A stretch of DNA of 19,664 bases from SVTX01 sp045542075 (lineage in GTDB: Bacteria; Bacillota; Clostridia; Oscillospirales; CAG-272), in the NCBI GenBank assembly GCA_045542075.1, contig JAZQKI010000005.1, positions 1 through 19,664 on the forward strand. Reading direction: 5' to 3'. The position numbers and the translations under genes were made by a program. Position 1 is the first letter of the stretch. Each line of letters opens with the position of its first letter. Under the pieces are notes generated by a model. That model worked only from the letters and a program-made list of their open reading frames with translations. It ran no database searches and was not told the origin of the DNA. Of the stretch, positions 1 through 7,992 are shown one piece after another.

Positions 1-17
1 GGAGCTTTTATCTGTAA

Positions 18-2723
18 TTAAATTATTCCTGTTTCAACAAAGCAGTACTTATCGGTATAGAAGCCGCCCTGATAATCCGAGAATACCGAGCCCTCGTCGT
101 AGAAGTTTGCGGGGCACGCGAAGAATATCTCGCCTATCTGATGGTGGTGAGGACCAAGAAGATTACGGAGGTTATTTACCAGTGTTATCTCAATGGTGTT
201 CTCGCCCGCCACAAGAACGTCAGAAAGGTCTACATCGTAAGGCGCCCACATAACTGTGGGAAGCTGCTTGCCGTTCACCTTGATACGAATAGCGTTCACT
301 CCGCGCTTGACAATGTGGAGCAGGAGATTTGTATTCTTAATATCAAAGGTCTTTTTAACTGTCAGCTCGCCTGAGAAGAACGGGAATCCCTGCTTCTGAA
401 TATCGTGAAGCATTACCTTCTTTGTGGGTGCGACTACCGTGAAGTCTCCGTCGTAGAAATACGCATCGTTGGGGATCTTCTCAAATTCACCGTCGCATCT
501 TACGCCGAAGTCACCAACAAGGTACATAGCCTCTATTTCCATATCGTAAGTCAGCTTGTTCTTTTCAGATTCGAATATCTTTGCCTTTCTCATGTTATCA
601 TAGGTCTTAGGAGACTGATCAAAGAGAACCTGAGTTTCAATAATATTCTCTCCAAGCTTTACGTACTTAGAAATATCAAGCTTGCGGAAGGAGTGATCGC
701 GGAAATGGCCATGCTCTGTCTTGTCTATCTCCGCGCCGTTCACCTTGATGGTGAATATCTCGGGAGTTTCACAAGCAAGATACAGCTTCTCGGGAATATA
801 TTCCATATTCACCTTGAACTGACACTTGATGTCCACTGCTCTTTCAAGAGCATACGCACGGGTGGATACGTTAAGTATGTATCCGTTCTCCTGCTGAAGC
901 TCACCGTCAAACCAGTATGTGCACTTGTCAAGGGTTATCGCGTTTTCGGTAGCGTTTACAACGTCCCACTCTCCCGTCATATCAATATGCTCGGGGGCAT
1001 GCTTTGCGTTTGCGTCCTCAATAACCACAAGGCTTCCGTATTCGGGGAAAATGTAGTCATTGTTGAATTCAACCTTCTCACCCGATGCGATATCAATAAC
1101 GTAGCTTCCCTTCTTGATAGTAGCGGACTGCTTGGTGTTTGTGGAGTTTACAAAATAATGCATTGTAAACTCGGGGAACTCACGAGTCGCATACGTAATA
1201 TTGGGATTGTCGATTATATCATTTTCCTCAAGCTCGAATGCGTTAACGATCTTACCGCCGTTAGCCTTGAACTCAGAGAGAAGCTTCTTTGTGCTTGTGA
1301 AGAAATCAATATGCTCGGGGAGAACTACGGTATCGTATACCATCTCGCCGATTATGAGCTTATCTCCCTCGACGCGCGCGTGTCTTTCCATAACTATCTC
1401 GTCACCGAGGTGGAAAGGAATGTGCTTTGCTTCGAGTGTGAGAGTAGCCTCAATAAGCTTATCGTGGTAGTGCTGAAGGCCGCTGTTCTTTTCGTTGTCA
1501 AAGCATATCCATGCGGACGTCTGGTTGTGCATAAGAAGTGTGCTTGTGGTTATCTTACCCTCTGCAAGCAGCATTCCTACACGGGACATAGCGTCGTTGA
1601 ATACCTTATAATCTGCCCACCAGGGCTGCTGAACGTACATTGCGGGCGGATAGTCTCTCTTACGGATTCCGCGGAGCGAATATCCCTCAAGGTGCTGACA
1701 CATAAGGTTTATTCCGCGGACCATCATCCACTCGTAGTTTCTCTTGAGCTCGTCGTGTCCTACGTTGTGACCGCAAAGAGCAAACGTCTCGCAAAGCACC
1801 TGCTTTTTGCCCGTCTGAGCCGCAACGGATGCTACCTGGTGGTGTGTCAGGCAGGGGAAGATAGGTCTTCCGAGCCAGTCCATACCGGGAATATCGAAGA
1901 ACTCATAGTTAGGCATACAAGCGCCGTTTGTTGTAAGCTGGGACAGGAGAGTCTCCTCAAGAAGCACGTGTCCTGTGAGCTTCAAGTCATGCGCCTGACA
2001 CCACTCGTGTATCTGCTTCATAAAGCTCTTTGAGAACTGGTCGGAAATAAGTCTCCAGAACTTCATTCTCGCCTTGCGATAGCCCTTCTTCTTGAAGTAG
2101 AGCTTGGGGAGATAATCGTAAATAGATTCGCCGTACTCCGCCTCAAAGGTTGCGGGAAGAGTCAAGCTCCACGGAATTCCGTTACGGGAGATCTGAGGCT
2201 CGTCGGTAAAGAATCCGTCAAAGGTAGAGCCGAACTTATCATAGTAGGGCTGGTATATCTCGTTTATAAAGTCTGCAATAACCTCTTTATCAAGAGTATC
2301 AACGTAAAAGGGGTTAACGTCGTAATAAAAGCAGAACTCATCGCTTACATGTATTATTCGATGCTCGGGGATCTCGCTTCTGTCAGCGTCCGCAGGGATA
2401 TAACGGAGATATTTCTGCCAGTACTTCTCTCCCTTGCCCGTGACCTTTCCGCCGCCAAAGCCCGAGGGCCAACCGTCCTCGTCATATGCCCATGCGTGCA
2501 TTCCTCTCTTGTTGCATTCCTCGATACATGCTCCAATATTATCAAACCATTCCTCGCCCATATACTCGGTCTGGAGTCCGCCGCGCGCGTGCATAAAGTA
2601 TCCGCCCATTCCTGCCTCGTCCATAAGAGCAGTCTGACGGAGGGATTCTTCCACGCTGAGCTTTTCATTCCATGACCAGAACGGCACGGGACGGTATTTC
2701 TTGTCTACTTTCTTAAAATCCAT
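18..2723 (-). CDS. GH106-like glycoside hydrolase
   Basis: A 901-residue protein with no signal peptide, so probably a cytoplasmic glycosidase acting on imported plant or mucin-type oligosaccharides; the substrate cannot be read from sequence. The N-terminal half looks like the TIM-barrel of GH106-type (alpha-L-rhamnosidase-related) enzymes: RPVPFWSWNEKLS near residues 11-23, WAYDEDGWPSG at 78-88, FFTDEP at 171-176 and LCETFALCGHN at 310-320. Glu175 and Glu312 are candidate acidic catalytic residues, which is inference. The last ~300 residues are beta-rich and look like galactose-binding/GH2 sugar-binding sandwiches (WAPYDVDLSDVL followed by GENTIEITL). The start at 2723 is chosen because AAAGGAC lies 7 bases upstream; an upstream ATG at 2765 lies in the leader without a ribosome site. 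The gene has its own strong promoter and a dyad near the transcription start, which suggests substrate-controlled expression. Assignment to GH106 itself rather than a related unclassified family is uncertain. Confidence 0.75.
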   Translation of the reverse strand: MDFKKVDKKYRPVPFWSWNEKLSVEESLRQTALMDEAGMGGYFMHARGGLQTEYMGEEWFDNIGACIEECNKRGMHAWAYDEDGWPSGFGGGKVTGKGEKYWQKYLRYIPADADRSEIPEHRIIHVSDEFCFYYDVNPFYVDTLDKEVIADFINEIYQPYYDKFGSTFDGFFTDEPQISRNGIPWSLTLPATFEAEYGESIYDYLPKLYFKKKGYRKARMKFWRLISDQFSKSFMKQIHEWCQAHDLKLTGHVLLEETLLSQLTTNGACMPNYEFFDIPGMDWLGRPIFPCLTHHQVASVAAQTGKKQVLCETFALCGHNVGHDELKRNYEWMMVRGINLMCQHLEGYSLRGIRKRDYPPAMYVQQPWWADYKVFNDAMSRVGMLLAEGKITTSTLLMHNQTSAWICFDNEKNSGLQHYHDKLIEATLTLEAKHIPFHLGDEIVMERHARVEGDKLIIGEMVYDTVVLPEHIDFFTSTKKLLSEFKANGGKIVNAFELEENDIIDNPNITYATREFPEFTMHYFVNSTNTKQSATIKKGSYVIDIASGEKVEFNNDYIFPEYGSLVVIEDANAKHAPEHIDMTGEWDVVNATENAITLDKCTYWFDGELQQENGYILNVSTRAYALERAVDIKCQFKVNMEYIPEKLYLACETPEIFTIKVNGAEIDKTEHGHFRDHSFRKLDISKYVKLGENIIETQVLFDQSPKTYDNMRKAKIFESEKNKLTYDMEIEAMYLVGDFGVRCDGEFEKIPNDAYFYDGDFTVVAPTKKVMLHDIQKQGFPFFSGELTVKKTFDIKNTNLLLHIVKRGVNAIRIKVNGKQLPTVMWAPYDVDLSDVLVAGENTIEITLVNNLRNLLGPHHHQIGEIFFACPANFYDEGSVFSDYQGGFYTDKYCFVETGII

Positions 2724-2770
2724 TTTCTTGTCCTTTCTTGCTACAAAAACAACAATAAAATTCACAAAAA

Positions 2771-2794
2771 TCTACTTTGAACATACAAAGCAGA
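2771..2794 (-). promoter_or_regulatory. operator-like inverted repeat in glycosidase leader
   Basis: On the minus strand TCTGCTTTG and CAAAGTAGA flank a 6-base spacer, giving 8 of 9 complementary pairs. The dyad begins at about the expected transcription start (12-14 bases after the -10 box), where a bound repressor would block initiation. It does not match the CcpA cre consensus. The regulator is not in the window. Confidence 0.45.
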
Positions 2795-2801
2795 TACCAC
2801 A

Positions 2802-2830
2802 ATTATACTATAATATATTTGCTTTGTCAA
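2802..2830 (-). promoter_or_regulatory. sigma-A promoter of the glycosidase gene
   Basis: Perfect consensus on the minus strand: TTGACA (2825-2830), a 17-base spacer and TATAAT (2802-2807). The leader to the start codon is about 70 bases. The promoter sits between the end of ddl and the glycosidase, and no terminator is visible after ddl, so read-through from prmC-ddl is also possible. Confidence 0.85.
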
Positions 2831-2849
2831 TCACTTAAAGGGATTTTTG

Positions 2850-3893
2850 TTATTTTTTAAGCGCAGTTTTACAAATTTTTACACAAAGTTCGCCAAAATC
2901 AAGCCCTATGTGCCTTGCCATCTGCGGAAGCAAGCTTGTGGGGGTCATTCCCGGGAGAGTATTTGCCTCCAAACAGTAAGGCTTTCCCTCATTATCCACC
3001 ATAAAGTCAAACCTTGCGTACCCCGAAAGACGAAGCGCAAAAAATCCCAGCTTTGTCTGCTCGGCAAGTGCCGACCGCAAACTTTCGCTTATATCTGCGG
3101 GGCAGACCTCAAGAGTCTTGCCGCTCTGATATTTGTTTTCATAATCGTAAAATCCGCAAAGCGGAATTATCTCTATCGCAGGAAGTATCTCACCGTCAAG
3201 TATTCCTACTGTCAGCTCTCTGCCCGTGATCTTTTTCTCAATTATGATATTTCCCTCGTATTTTTGCGCCAGAGCTATTGCCCGCTCAAAATCAGCCTCG
3301 CACTCAACTATGGACACACCAACACTTGAGCCGCAGCTCGTGGGCTTTATAACGCAAGGAAAGCCTATTTTCTCTCTGACAAGCTCAAGGCTGCACTCCC
3401 CCGCGGGCACATATATCCACTCGGGAGTATTTACCCCGGCGTCTCTGAATATCTTTTTGGACAGGTCCTTGTCCATGGCAAGCAGACTTCCGTCATATCC
3501 CGAGCCCGTGTACTTGATACCAAAGCTGTCCAGAGTCGCCTGAAGCTGACCGTTTTCTCCCATAGCTCCGTGAAGCGCCAGAAACACAACGTCCGCCGCT
3601 CTGCATATGTCAATTATTCCCTCTCCGATAAGCGAGTCTCCCCCGCCGCGTTTTTTCTTTAACGCCTCAAGATCCGGAATACACTTTTCAACCTCATATT
3701 TGGGGTATTTCTCTGTCACAAACATCTGCTCGGGTGTCTTTCCCGCAAGCTCAATTCCCATATACACGTCTGCAAGGCAGACAAGGTTGCCCTTATCTAT
3801 AAGCGCATTCGCTATAAGGCTTCCCGACGTGAGCGACACATCACGCTCGGGCGAATATCCGCCTGCCAAAACCGCTATCTTCAATCTATACAC
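2850..3893 (-). CDS. ddl: D-alanine--D-alanine ligase
   Basis: A 347-residue ATP-grasp ligase that joins two D-alanines in the cytoplasm to make the dipeptide ending of peptidoglycan precursors. Family motifs are all present: N-terminal LAGGYSPERDVSLTSG (Glu16 at the position of the conserved D-Ala-binding Glu), LALHGAMGENG, KPTSCGSSVG, EKKITGRELTVGIL, and the C-terminal metal/phosphate motif EANTLPGMT. The omega-loop reads YDYENKYQSG; its Lys-Tyr pair is the one typical of D-Ala-D-Ala rather than D-Ala-D-Lac ligases, so no vancomycin-type specificity is suggested. The open frame starts with GTG at 3893 (GGAAGAGAG upstream). A TTG at 3884, preceded by AGAGAGGTG with a 6-base gap, would give the typical N-terminus MKIAVLAGG and is an equally good start. 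It lies 24 bases downstream of prmC and is probably co-transcribed with it. Confidence 0.95.
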   Translation of the reverse strand: MYRLKIAVLAGGYSPERDVSLTSGSLIANALIDKGNLVCLADVYMGIELAGKTPEQMFVTEKYPKYEVEKCIPDLEALKKKRGGGDSLIGEGIIDICRAADVVFLALHGAMGENGQLQATLDSFGIKYTGSGYDGSLLAMDKDLSKKIFRDAGVNTPEWIYVPAGECSLELVREKIGFPCVIKPTSCGSSVGVSIVECEADFERAIALAQKYEGNIIIEKKITGRELTVGILDGEILPAIEIIPLCGFYDYENKYQSGKTLEVCPADISESLRSALAEQTKLGFFALRLSGYARFDFMVDNEGKPYCLEANTLPGMTPTSLLPQMARHIGLDFGELCVKICKTALKK

Positions 3894-3917
3894 CTCTCTT
3901 CCAACTGTCTTATCATT

Positions 3918-4730
3918 TTATGCGGGAGTCCTCGGCGAGATTACCGCCACTCTGTCCCTGCCTCCAAGGTCACGGATTATATCACAAGACATCTCCCTCT
4001 CTTTCGCGAGAGCTTTAAGGCTATCCCCTTGGTCATATCCTATCTCAAAAATAAATTTGCCGTTCAAATCAAGATTTTCGGCGTAAAGGTCAAGTATGGA
4101 GCGGTAAAACACAAGTCCGTCTTCGCCGCCGTCAAGCGCGGCAACAGGCTCTTTTTTTACCTCGTCGGACAGACTGTCAATAACATCCCGTCTTATATAA
4201 GGCGGATTTGAGATTATCGCCGAGTATTTTCCGTCAAGACAATCCCCTGCAAGAACGTCCGCCAGAATCGCATTATATCTGTTCTCAACACCGTGAAGCC
4301 TTGAGTTCTCTTTTGCTGTATCAAGCGTATTTGGGTACAGATCAACCGCATCGCAAAGCATATTTTTTCTTTCTCTCAGAAGTGTTATTCCAATGCAGCC
4401 GCTTCCCGCGCAGAGATCGGCTATCCTGACCGTTTTGTCTTTGGGCAAAAGCCTTTTTGCCACCTCAATAACCGTTTCGGTGTCCGCTCTGGGTATAAGG
4501 CAGCTCTCGTTGACCTTGAACTCATATCCGTAAAAATCCCACTTGCCGAGAATGTACTGCAACGGGTAATGCTGACATCGTCTTTCTATAGCCGCCTCAA
4601 GCTGTGAGCTGTCATACTCAGAGAACTCCGACGCAGAGCCGCAAAATTCCTCAAGCAAAATTCTCGCCTCAAATTTATAGTCTTCAATTCCCGCATTTTT
4701 TAATGCTTCACAAACACTATTAAAATTCAT
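3918..4730 (-). CDS. prmC: release factor glutamine N5-methyltransferase
   Basis: A 270-residue SAM-dependent methyltransferase that methylates the glutamine of the GGQ motif in release factors RF1 and RF2, tuning translation termination. The N-terminal helical domain is followed by the PrmC signature PLQYILGKWDFYGYEFKV and LIPRADTETVIE. The Rossmann core has IADLCAGSGCIGI for SAM binding and ISNPPYIR, the catalytic NPPY motif; EPVAALDGGEDGL is also typical. The length is normal for the family. The start at 4730 is supported by GGAGGGC 6 bases upstream. PrmC commonly neighbours prfA; here it is instead followed by ddl, an association that suggests only shared housekeeping expression. Confidence 0.93.
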   Translation of the reverse strand: MNFNSVCEALKNAGIEDYKFEARILLEEFCGSASEFSEYDSSQLEAAIERRCQHYPLQYILGKWDFYGYEFKVNESCLIPRADTETVIEVAKRLLPKDKTVRIADLCAGSGCIGITLLRERKNMLCDAVDLYPNTLDTAKENSRLHGVENRYNAILADVLAGDCLDGKYSAIISNPPYIRRDVIDSLSDEVKKEPVAALDGGEDGLVFYRSILDLYAENLDLNGKFIFEIGYDQGDSLKALAKEREMSCDIIRDLGGRDRVAVISPRTPA

Positions 4731-4757
4731 TTTGCGCCCTCCGTGTTACTTTATTTA

Positions 4758-4766
4758 ATTATAGCA
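4758..4766 (-). promoter_or_regulatory. extended -10 promoter for prmC-ddl
   Basis: On the minus strand TGCTATAAT forms an extended -10 element, about 20-30 bases upstream of the prmC start codon. No good -35 hexamer lies at the right distance, which is tolerated by extended -10 promoters. It directly abuts the hairpin that separates prmC from the DAHP synthase gene. Confidence 0.5.
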
Positions 4767-4767
4767 G

Positions 4768-4793
4768 AAAGCTCTCCCAAAAGGAAGAGCTTT
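4768..4793. terminator. hairpin between DAHP synthase and prmC
   Basis: AAAGCTCT (4768-4775) pairs with AGAGCTTT (4786-4793), with two inner CC/GG pairs and an AAAA loop. A T5 run follows on the plus strand, but only three T residues follow on the minus strand, where the upstream DAHP synthase transcript would need to end. It is therefore a weak terminator in the relevant direction. Confidence 0.5.
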
Positions 4794-4823
4794 TTGAAAA
4801 AATTTATATTTTCAGTTGTATAT

Positions 4824-5849
4824 TTACACAAGCTTTTCCGCCATGCCGTAAATAAATTTCTCGGTATCCGCCCAACCGATACAGGGATCGGTGATAGACT
4901 TTCCGTAAACACCGTCTCCTATCTTCTGACTTCCCTCCTCGATATAGCTCTCGACCATAAATCCACGGAAAAGCTTTGCAATATCGGGGTTGTTCTTGCA
5001 GGAATGAAGCACGTCCTGGGCTATTCTGTATTGCTGCTTATATTTTTTTGCGGAGTTTGCGTGGTTGCAATCCACTATCAGCGCGGGGTTTATAAGCCCT
5101 CTTTTTTCATATTCTTCGGCAAGATGCGCCATATCCTCGTAGTGATAGTTTGGTATGGACTCGCCGTGCTTGTTAACGTAGCCTCTAAGGATCGAGTGCG
5201 CATAGGGATTACCCGACGATTTTACCTCCCAGCCTCGGTAAAGGAACGTGTGTGCGTGCTGAGCTGCCATGACCGAGTTGAGCATGACCGAGATATCTCC
5301 GCCCGTGGGGTTTTTCATACCCACGGGAACGTCAATGCCGCTCGCAACGAGTCTGTGCTGCTGATTTTCCACCGAGCGCGCTCCGACCGCAACGTACGAC
5401 AGAATGTCCGAAAGATAGCGGTAATTCTCGGGATAGAGCATTTCGTCCGCCGTAAACATTCCCGTCTCCTCAATAACACGGGTGTGCAGACGTCTTATAG
5501 CGATAATTCCCTCAAGCATATCCACCTCTTTGCTCGGGTCAGGCTGGTGAAGCATACCCTTGTAGCCGTCACCCGTGGTGCGGGGCTTGTTGGTATATAC
5601 TCTCGGGATAACTATTATCTTGTCCTTAACCTCGTCGGCAATACGCGCAAGTCTGGTCGAATAGTCGAGAACAGACTCCTCGCAGTCCGCCGAGCAAGGA
5701 CCTATTATCAGAAGCTTTTTGTCCGACTCGCCCGAAAATACTCTGCCAACCTCGGCATCAAAAAGACGCTTTTTCTCCTTGTATTCTTCTTTTATGGGAT
5801 ATTGATTTTTTATTTCCATAGGAATGGGAAGCTTTCTTAAAAATTCCAT
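4824..5849 (-). CDS. aroF: 3-deoxy-7-phosphoheptulonate synthase (DAHP synthase, class I)
   Basis: A 341-residue enzyme that condenses phosphoenolpyruvate and erythrose 4-phosphate, the first step of the shikimate pathway to aromatic amino acids. It matches the E. coli AroF/G/H (AroA I-alpha) type: LLIIGPCSADCEESV, PRTTGDGYKG, ARSVENQQHR, PVGMKNPTGGD, VDCNHANSAKK, FMVESYIEEG and SITDPCIGW. These carry the expected metal ligands: Cys in IGPCS, His in CNHANS, Glu in MVES and Asp in TDPC. An in-frame ATG at 5876 exists, but GGAGG lies 5 bases before the ATG at 5849, which also gives the usual family N-terminus (MEFLRKLPIP). Which aromatic amino acid inhibits it cannot be decided, so the symbol stands for the family. 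The gene stands alone and is divergent from the permease at 6019. Confidence 0.92.
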   Translation of the reverse strand: MEFLRKLPIPMEIKNQYPIKEEYKEKKRLFDAEVGRVFSGESDKKLLIIGPCSADCEESVLDYSTRLARIADEVKDKIIVIPRVYTNKPRTTGDGYKGMLHQPDPSKEVDMLEGIIAIRRLHTRVIEETGMFTADEMLYPENYRYLSDILSYVAVGARSVENQQHRLVASGIDVPVGMKNPTGGDISVMLNSVMAAQHAHTFLYRGWEVKSSGNPYAHSILRGYVNKHGESIPNYHYEDMAHLAEEYEKRGLINPALIVDCNHANSAKKYKQQYRIAQDVLHSCKNNPDIAKLFRGFMVESYIEEGSQKIGDGVYGKSITDPCIGWADTEKFIYGMAEKLV

Positions 5850-5908
5850 TCTGTCCTCCGCGCCTGTCTTTTCCAAAGATCCAAAGACTTTTCATTTTAT
5901 GATTAAGT

Positions 5909-5914
5909 ATTATA
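5909..5914 (-). promoter_or_regulatory. -10 element for the DAHP synthase gene
   Basis: TATAAT on the minus strand about 60 bases upstream of the start codon. The best -35 candidate, TTAACA at 5935-5940, is 20 bases away, longer than usual. The leader is too short for a T-box or attenuator. Confidence 0.45.
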
Positions 5915-5953
5915 CTACCAATATATGAACTGCCTGTTAATTTCAAAAAAATG

Positions 5954-5982
5954 TTGATTTACACAGTAAAAAGTGCTACAAT
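5954..5982 (+). promoter_or_regulatory. sigma-A promoter of the SLC13-type permease
   Basis: TTGATT (5954-5959), 17-base spacer, TACAAT (5977-5982). An in-frame ATG at 5983 would begin directly after the -10 box and upstream of the likely transcription start, which rules it out as the start codon. Confidence 0.75.
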
Positions 5983-6018
5983 ATGCTTGTAATTTTTCAA
6001 ATTCAAGCAGGACATAAA

Positions 6019-7155
6019 ATGACAAACAAAAAGATAAATCCGATAATTTACATAAAAAAATTTATATCGCAGCACTCGGTAATGTGTCTTGCGGCTTTAT
6101 TGGCTATTGTCACGTCAATAATCGTGCCGCCCGACTCAGAATACGCAGGCTACTTCGACCTCAAAACCCTGACCTGCCTTTTCTGCACTCTCGCCGTGAT
6201 ATGCGCGCTCAAAAATATACGTTTTTTTACGTTCCTTGCGCGCAAAATAGTCGCGCTTACGGGAAATATCAAGATCTCAATTCTTGCGCTCGTCTATATC
6301 ACCTTTATCGGCTCGATGATTATTGCCAACGATATGGCGCTCATCACCTTTTTGCCGCTGGGATATTTCGTTCTGTCCGACACGGGCAAGCAAAAATACA
6401 TGGCGTTCACATTCATTATGCAGAATATCGCGGCAAATCTCGGCGGAATGCTTACCCCCTTCGGCAATCCGCAAAGCCTTTATCTGTATTCGTATTTTAA
6501 CATTCCGACGGGCGAGTTTACTCTTATCATGCTTCCCCTGTTTTTGCTCTCCGTCGCGCTTATCACGGCGTTATGCCTGATTTTTGTCAAAAGCGAGAGG
6601 ATAAGCATAAGCAGCACCGAAAAAATAAAGCTCCCGCTTGCGAAAACTATATTTTACCTGCTCTTATTTGCATATTCCATAATCATTGTTTTCCGCATCG
6701 TGCCCTTCTGGACAGGTCTTATAATTATTCCGCTGGCACTTGTTTTTACCGACGTTATTTCGCTTGCAAAGGTCGACTATGCCCTGCTTTTGACCTTCGT
6801 TTTCTTCTTTATCTTTGCGGGAAATATGTCGCGAATGGATGTTGTGCAAAACCTGCTATCTGCCCTGCTTGAGAAAAGCACGCTTATCTTCTCCGTGCTG
6901 TGCTGTCAGGTTATGAGCAACGTGCCTACGGCAGTGCTATTGTCACACTTTACCGAAAATTACCGCGAGCTGCTTATGGGTGTCAACATCGGCGGCGCGG
7001 GAACTATGATAGCCTCGCTTGCAAGTCTGATAACCTACAGAGAATACACCTCGCACTACCCCGACAAAAAGAAATTTTATCTTTTGCTTTTCACGGCGAT
7101 AAATGTATTTTTTGCCGTCACACTCACTGTATTTGCTTATTTTATTCTTATATAA
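6019..7155 (+). CDS. SLC13/CitMHS-type (ion transporter superfamily) permease
   Basis: A 378-residue, strongly hydrophobic integral membrane protein with roughly ten predicted membrane segments. Signature stretches of the ion transporter superfamily are visible in each half: ANDMALITFLPLGY and NLGGMLTPFGNPQSLYLY in the first, and VMSNVPTAVLLS and GVNIGGAGTMIASLASLI in the second. The two halves thus carry the paired re-entrant-loop motifs of SLC13, CitMHS and ArsB-like carriers. The substrate (dicarboxylate, citrate, sulfate or another anion) cannot be told. The start at 6019 is supported by AGGA a few bases upstream and by the promoter position; an ATG at 5983 falls at the promoter. The gene is monocistronic, divergent from the DAHP synthase gene and convergent with the pyr operon. 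Confidence 0.82.
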   Translation: MTNKKINPIIYIKKFISQHSVMCLAALLAIVTSIIVPPDSEYAGYFDLKTLTCLFCTLAVICALKNIRFFTFLARKIVALTGNIKISILALVYITFIGSMIIANDMALITFLPLGYFVLSDTGKQKYMAFTFIMQNIAANLGGMLTPFGNPQSLYLYSYFNIPTGEFTLIMLPLFLLSVALITALCLIFVKSERISISSTEKIKLPLAKTIFYLLLFAYSIIIVFRIVPFWTGLIIIPLALVFTDVISLAKVDYALLLTFVFFFIFAGNMSRMDVVQNLLSALLEKSTLIFSVLCCQVMSNVPTAVLLSHFTENYRELLMGVNIGGAGTMIASLASLITYREYTSHYPDKKKFYLLLFTAINVFFAVTLTVFAYFILI

Positions 7156-7190
7156 AAAAAGGAATAACGCGGACGCGTTATTCCTTTTTT
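7154..7190. terminator. bidirectional intrinsic terminator (permease / pyr operon)
   Basis: A perfect 10-bp stem (7161-7170 with 7175-7184) and a GGAC loop, flanked by an A run on the left and T6 on the right, so it works in both directions. It ends the permease transcript and the convergent pyr-pgeF transcript. The T run reaches the pgeF stop codon at 7189-7191. Confidence 0.92.
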
Positions 7191-7977
7191 ACATCCATAT
7201 AACCGACAGCATAGTGCCGCGAAGTCCTCCCGAATATCGGTGCGAATAAAAGATCTCGGGCTCACAGCAGGTGCATCTGTCAAGCGAATATATATTCTCG
7301 GACAGTACGCCCTCAGTTGTCAAAAGCTTTTTATTAAGCGCGACAAGGTCGCAGTAATATTTGCCCTGCTTTGCCGACGGAGATATAACTTCCGACGCAA
7401 GCTCTCCTCCGATGCTGCTTTCAAGCTCGGCGACAAAATCCTCGCCTACCTCATAGCAGCATTTATGTATGCAAGGACCGATCGCCACACGGATATTTTG
7501 CGGCCGCGCGCCATATTCCTCACAAAGCATTGAAACGCATTTAGGGGCTATTCCCTTGGCGCTTCCTCGCCATCCTGCGTGAACCGCTCCGACAGCTATT
7601 ATCTCGCCGTCATCCTCAAAGCATTCAAAAAGTATCGGCACGCAGTCCGCGCTTTTAACGCCAAGCACGACATCGGGAGAATTTGTGATATATCCGTCGC
7701 CCTCGCGAAGATCATCGCAAAAATAATACCCCTGCCCCGCATCGCGTCCGTCCACCTTGTATATGATGTCGGAATGTATCTGCGGCAGCGAGATCACTTT
7801 TTTTGCGTCAAACCCTGCCGAGTGCGCGAAGATCTCAAGATTTTTTATAACGGTTTCCCTGTCATCTCCGCGACCAAACGCGAGATTTTGATATTTTGTG
7901 TGTGAAAGACGGCTCACGCCCCCAAGTCTTGTGGAGAAAGCGTGAGCAGACTTTATATTATCAGCTTTCAGAAACAT
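7189..7977 (-). CDS. pgeF: PgeF/YfiH family purine nucleoside phosphorylase / peptidoglycan editing factor
   Basis: A 262-residue protein of the YfiH (DUF152, 'laccase-domain') family. Family members have been shown to phosphorolyse or deaminate purine nucleosides, and E. coli PgeF (YfiH) removes misincorporated L-Ser from muropeptide precursors. Visible motifs include FSTRLGGVS, LPQIHSD, KSADCVPILF, AVHAGWRGSAKG and AIGPCIHKCCYEVG; the His of QIHSD, the Cys of ADC and the His of VHAGW form the usual metal site. It is the last gene of the pyr operon, 15 bases after pyrI, with no clear ribosome binding site of its own, so translation may depend on coupling. Its place among nucleotide genes fits a nucleoside role, but that is inference. 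Confidence 0.88.
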   Translation of the reverse strand: MFLKADNIKSAHAFSTRLGGVSRLSHTKYQNLAFGRGDDRETVIKNLEIFAHSAGFDAKKVISLPQIHSDIIYKVDGRDAGQGYYFCDDLREGDGYITNSPDVVLGVKSADCVPILFECFEDDGEIIAVGAVHAGWRGSAKGIAPKCVSMLCEEYGARPQNIRVAIGPCIHKCCYEVGEDFVAELESSIGGELASEVISPSAKQGKYYCDLVALNKKLLTTEGVLSENIYSLDRCTCCEPEIFYSHRYSGGLRGTMLSVIWM

Positions 7978-7992
7978 AATATTTTCTAAAAA

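Noticed and set aside
405..2033. Long plus-strand open frame (542 codons) opposite the glycosidase gene
   Set aside because: It lacks a ribosome site and its composition is that of an antisense shadow (Val/Leu/Cys-rich, no domain). The minus strand encodes a recognisable enzyme with promoter and ribosome site.
2850..3893. VanA/VanB-type D-Ala-D-Lac ligase
   Set aside because: The omega-loop keeps the Lys-Tyr pair of ordinary Ddl, and no vanH, vanX or regulator genes accompany it.
4743..5840. 365-codon plus-strand frame opposite the DAHP synthase
   Set aside because: Antisense shadow of a gene with complete family motifs; it starts inside a hairpin region with no promoter.
5877..5953. T-box or amino-acid attenuator before the DAHP synthase
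   Set aside because: The leader from the likely start site is only about 50 bases and holds no T-box sequence or terminator hairpin.
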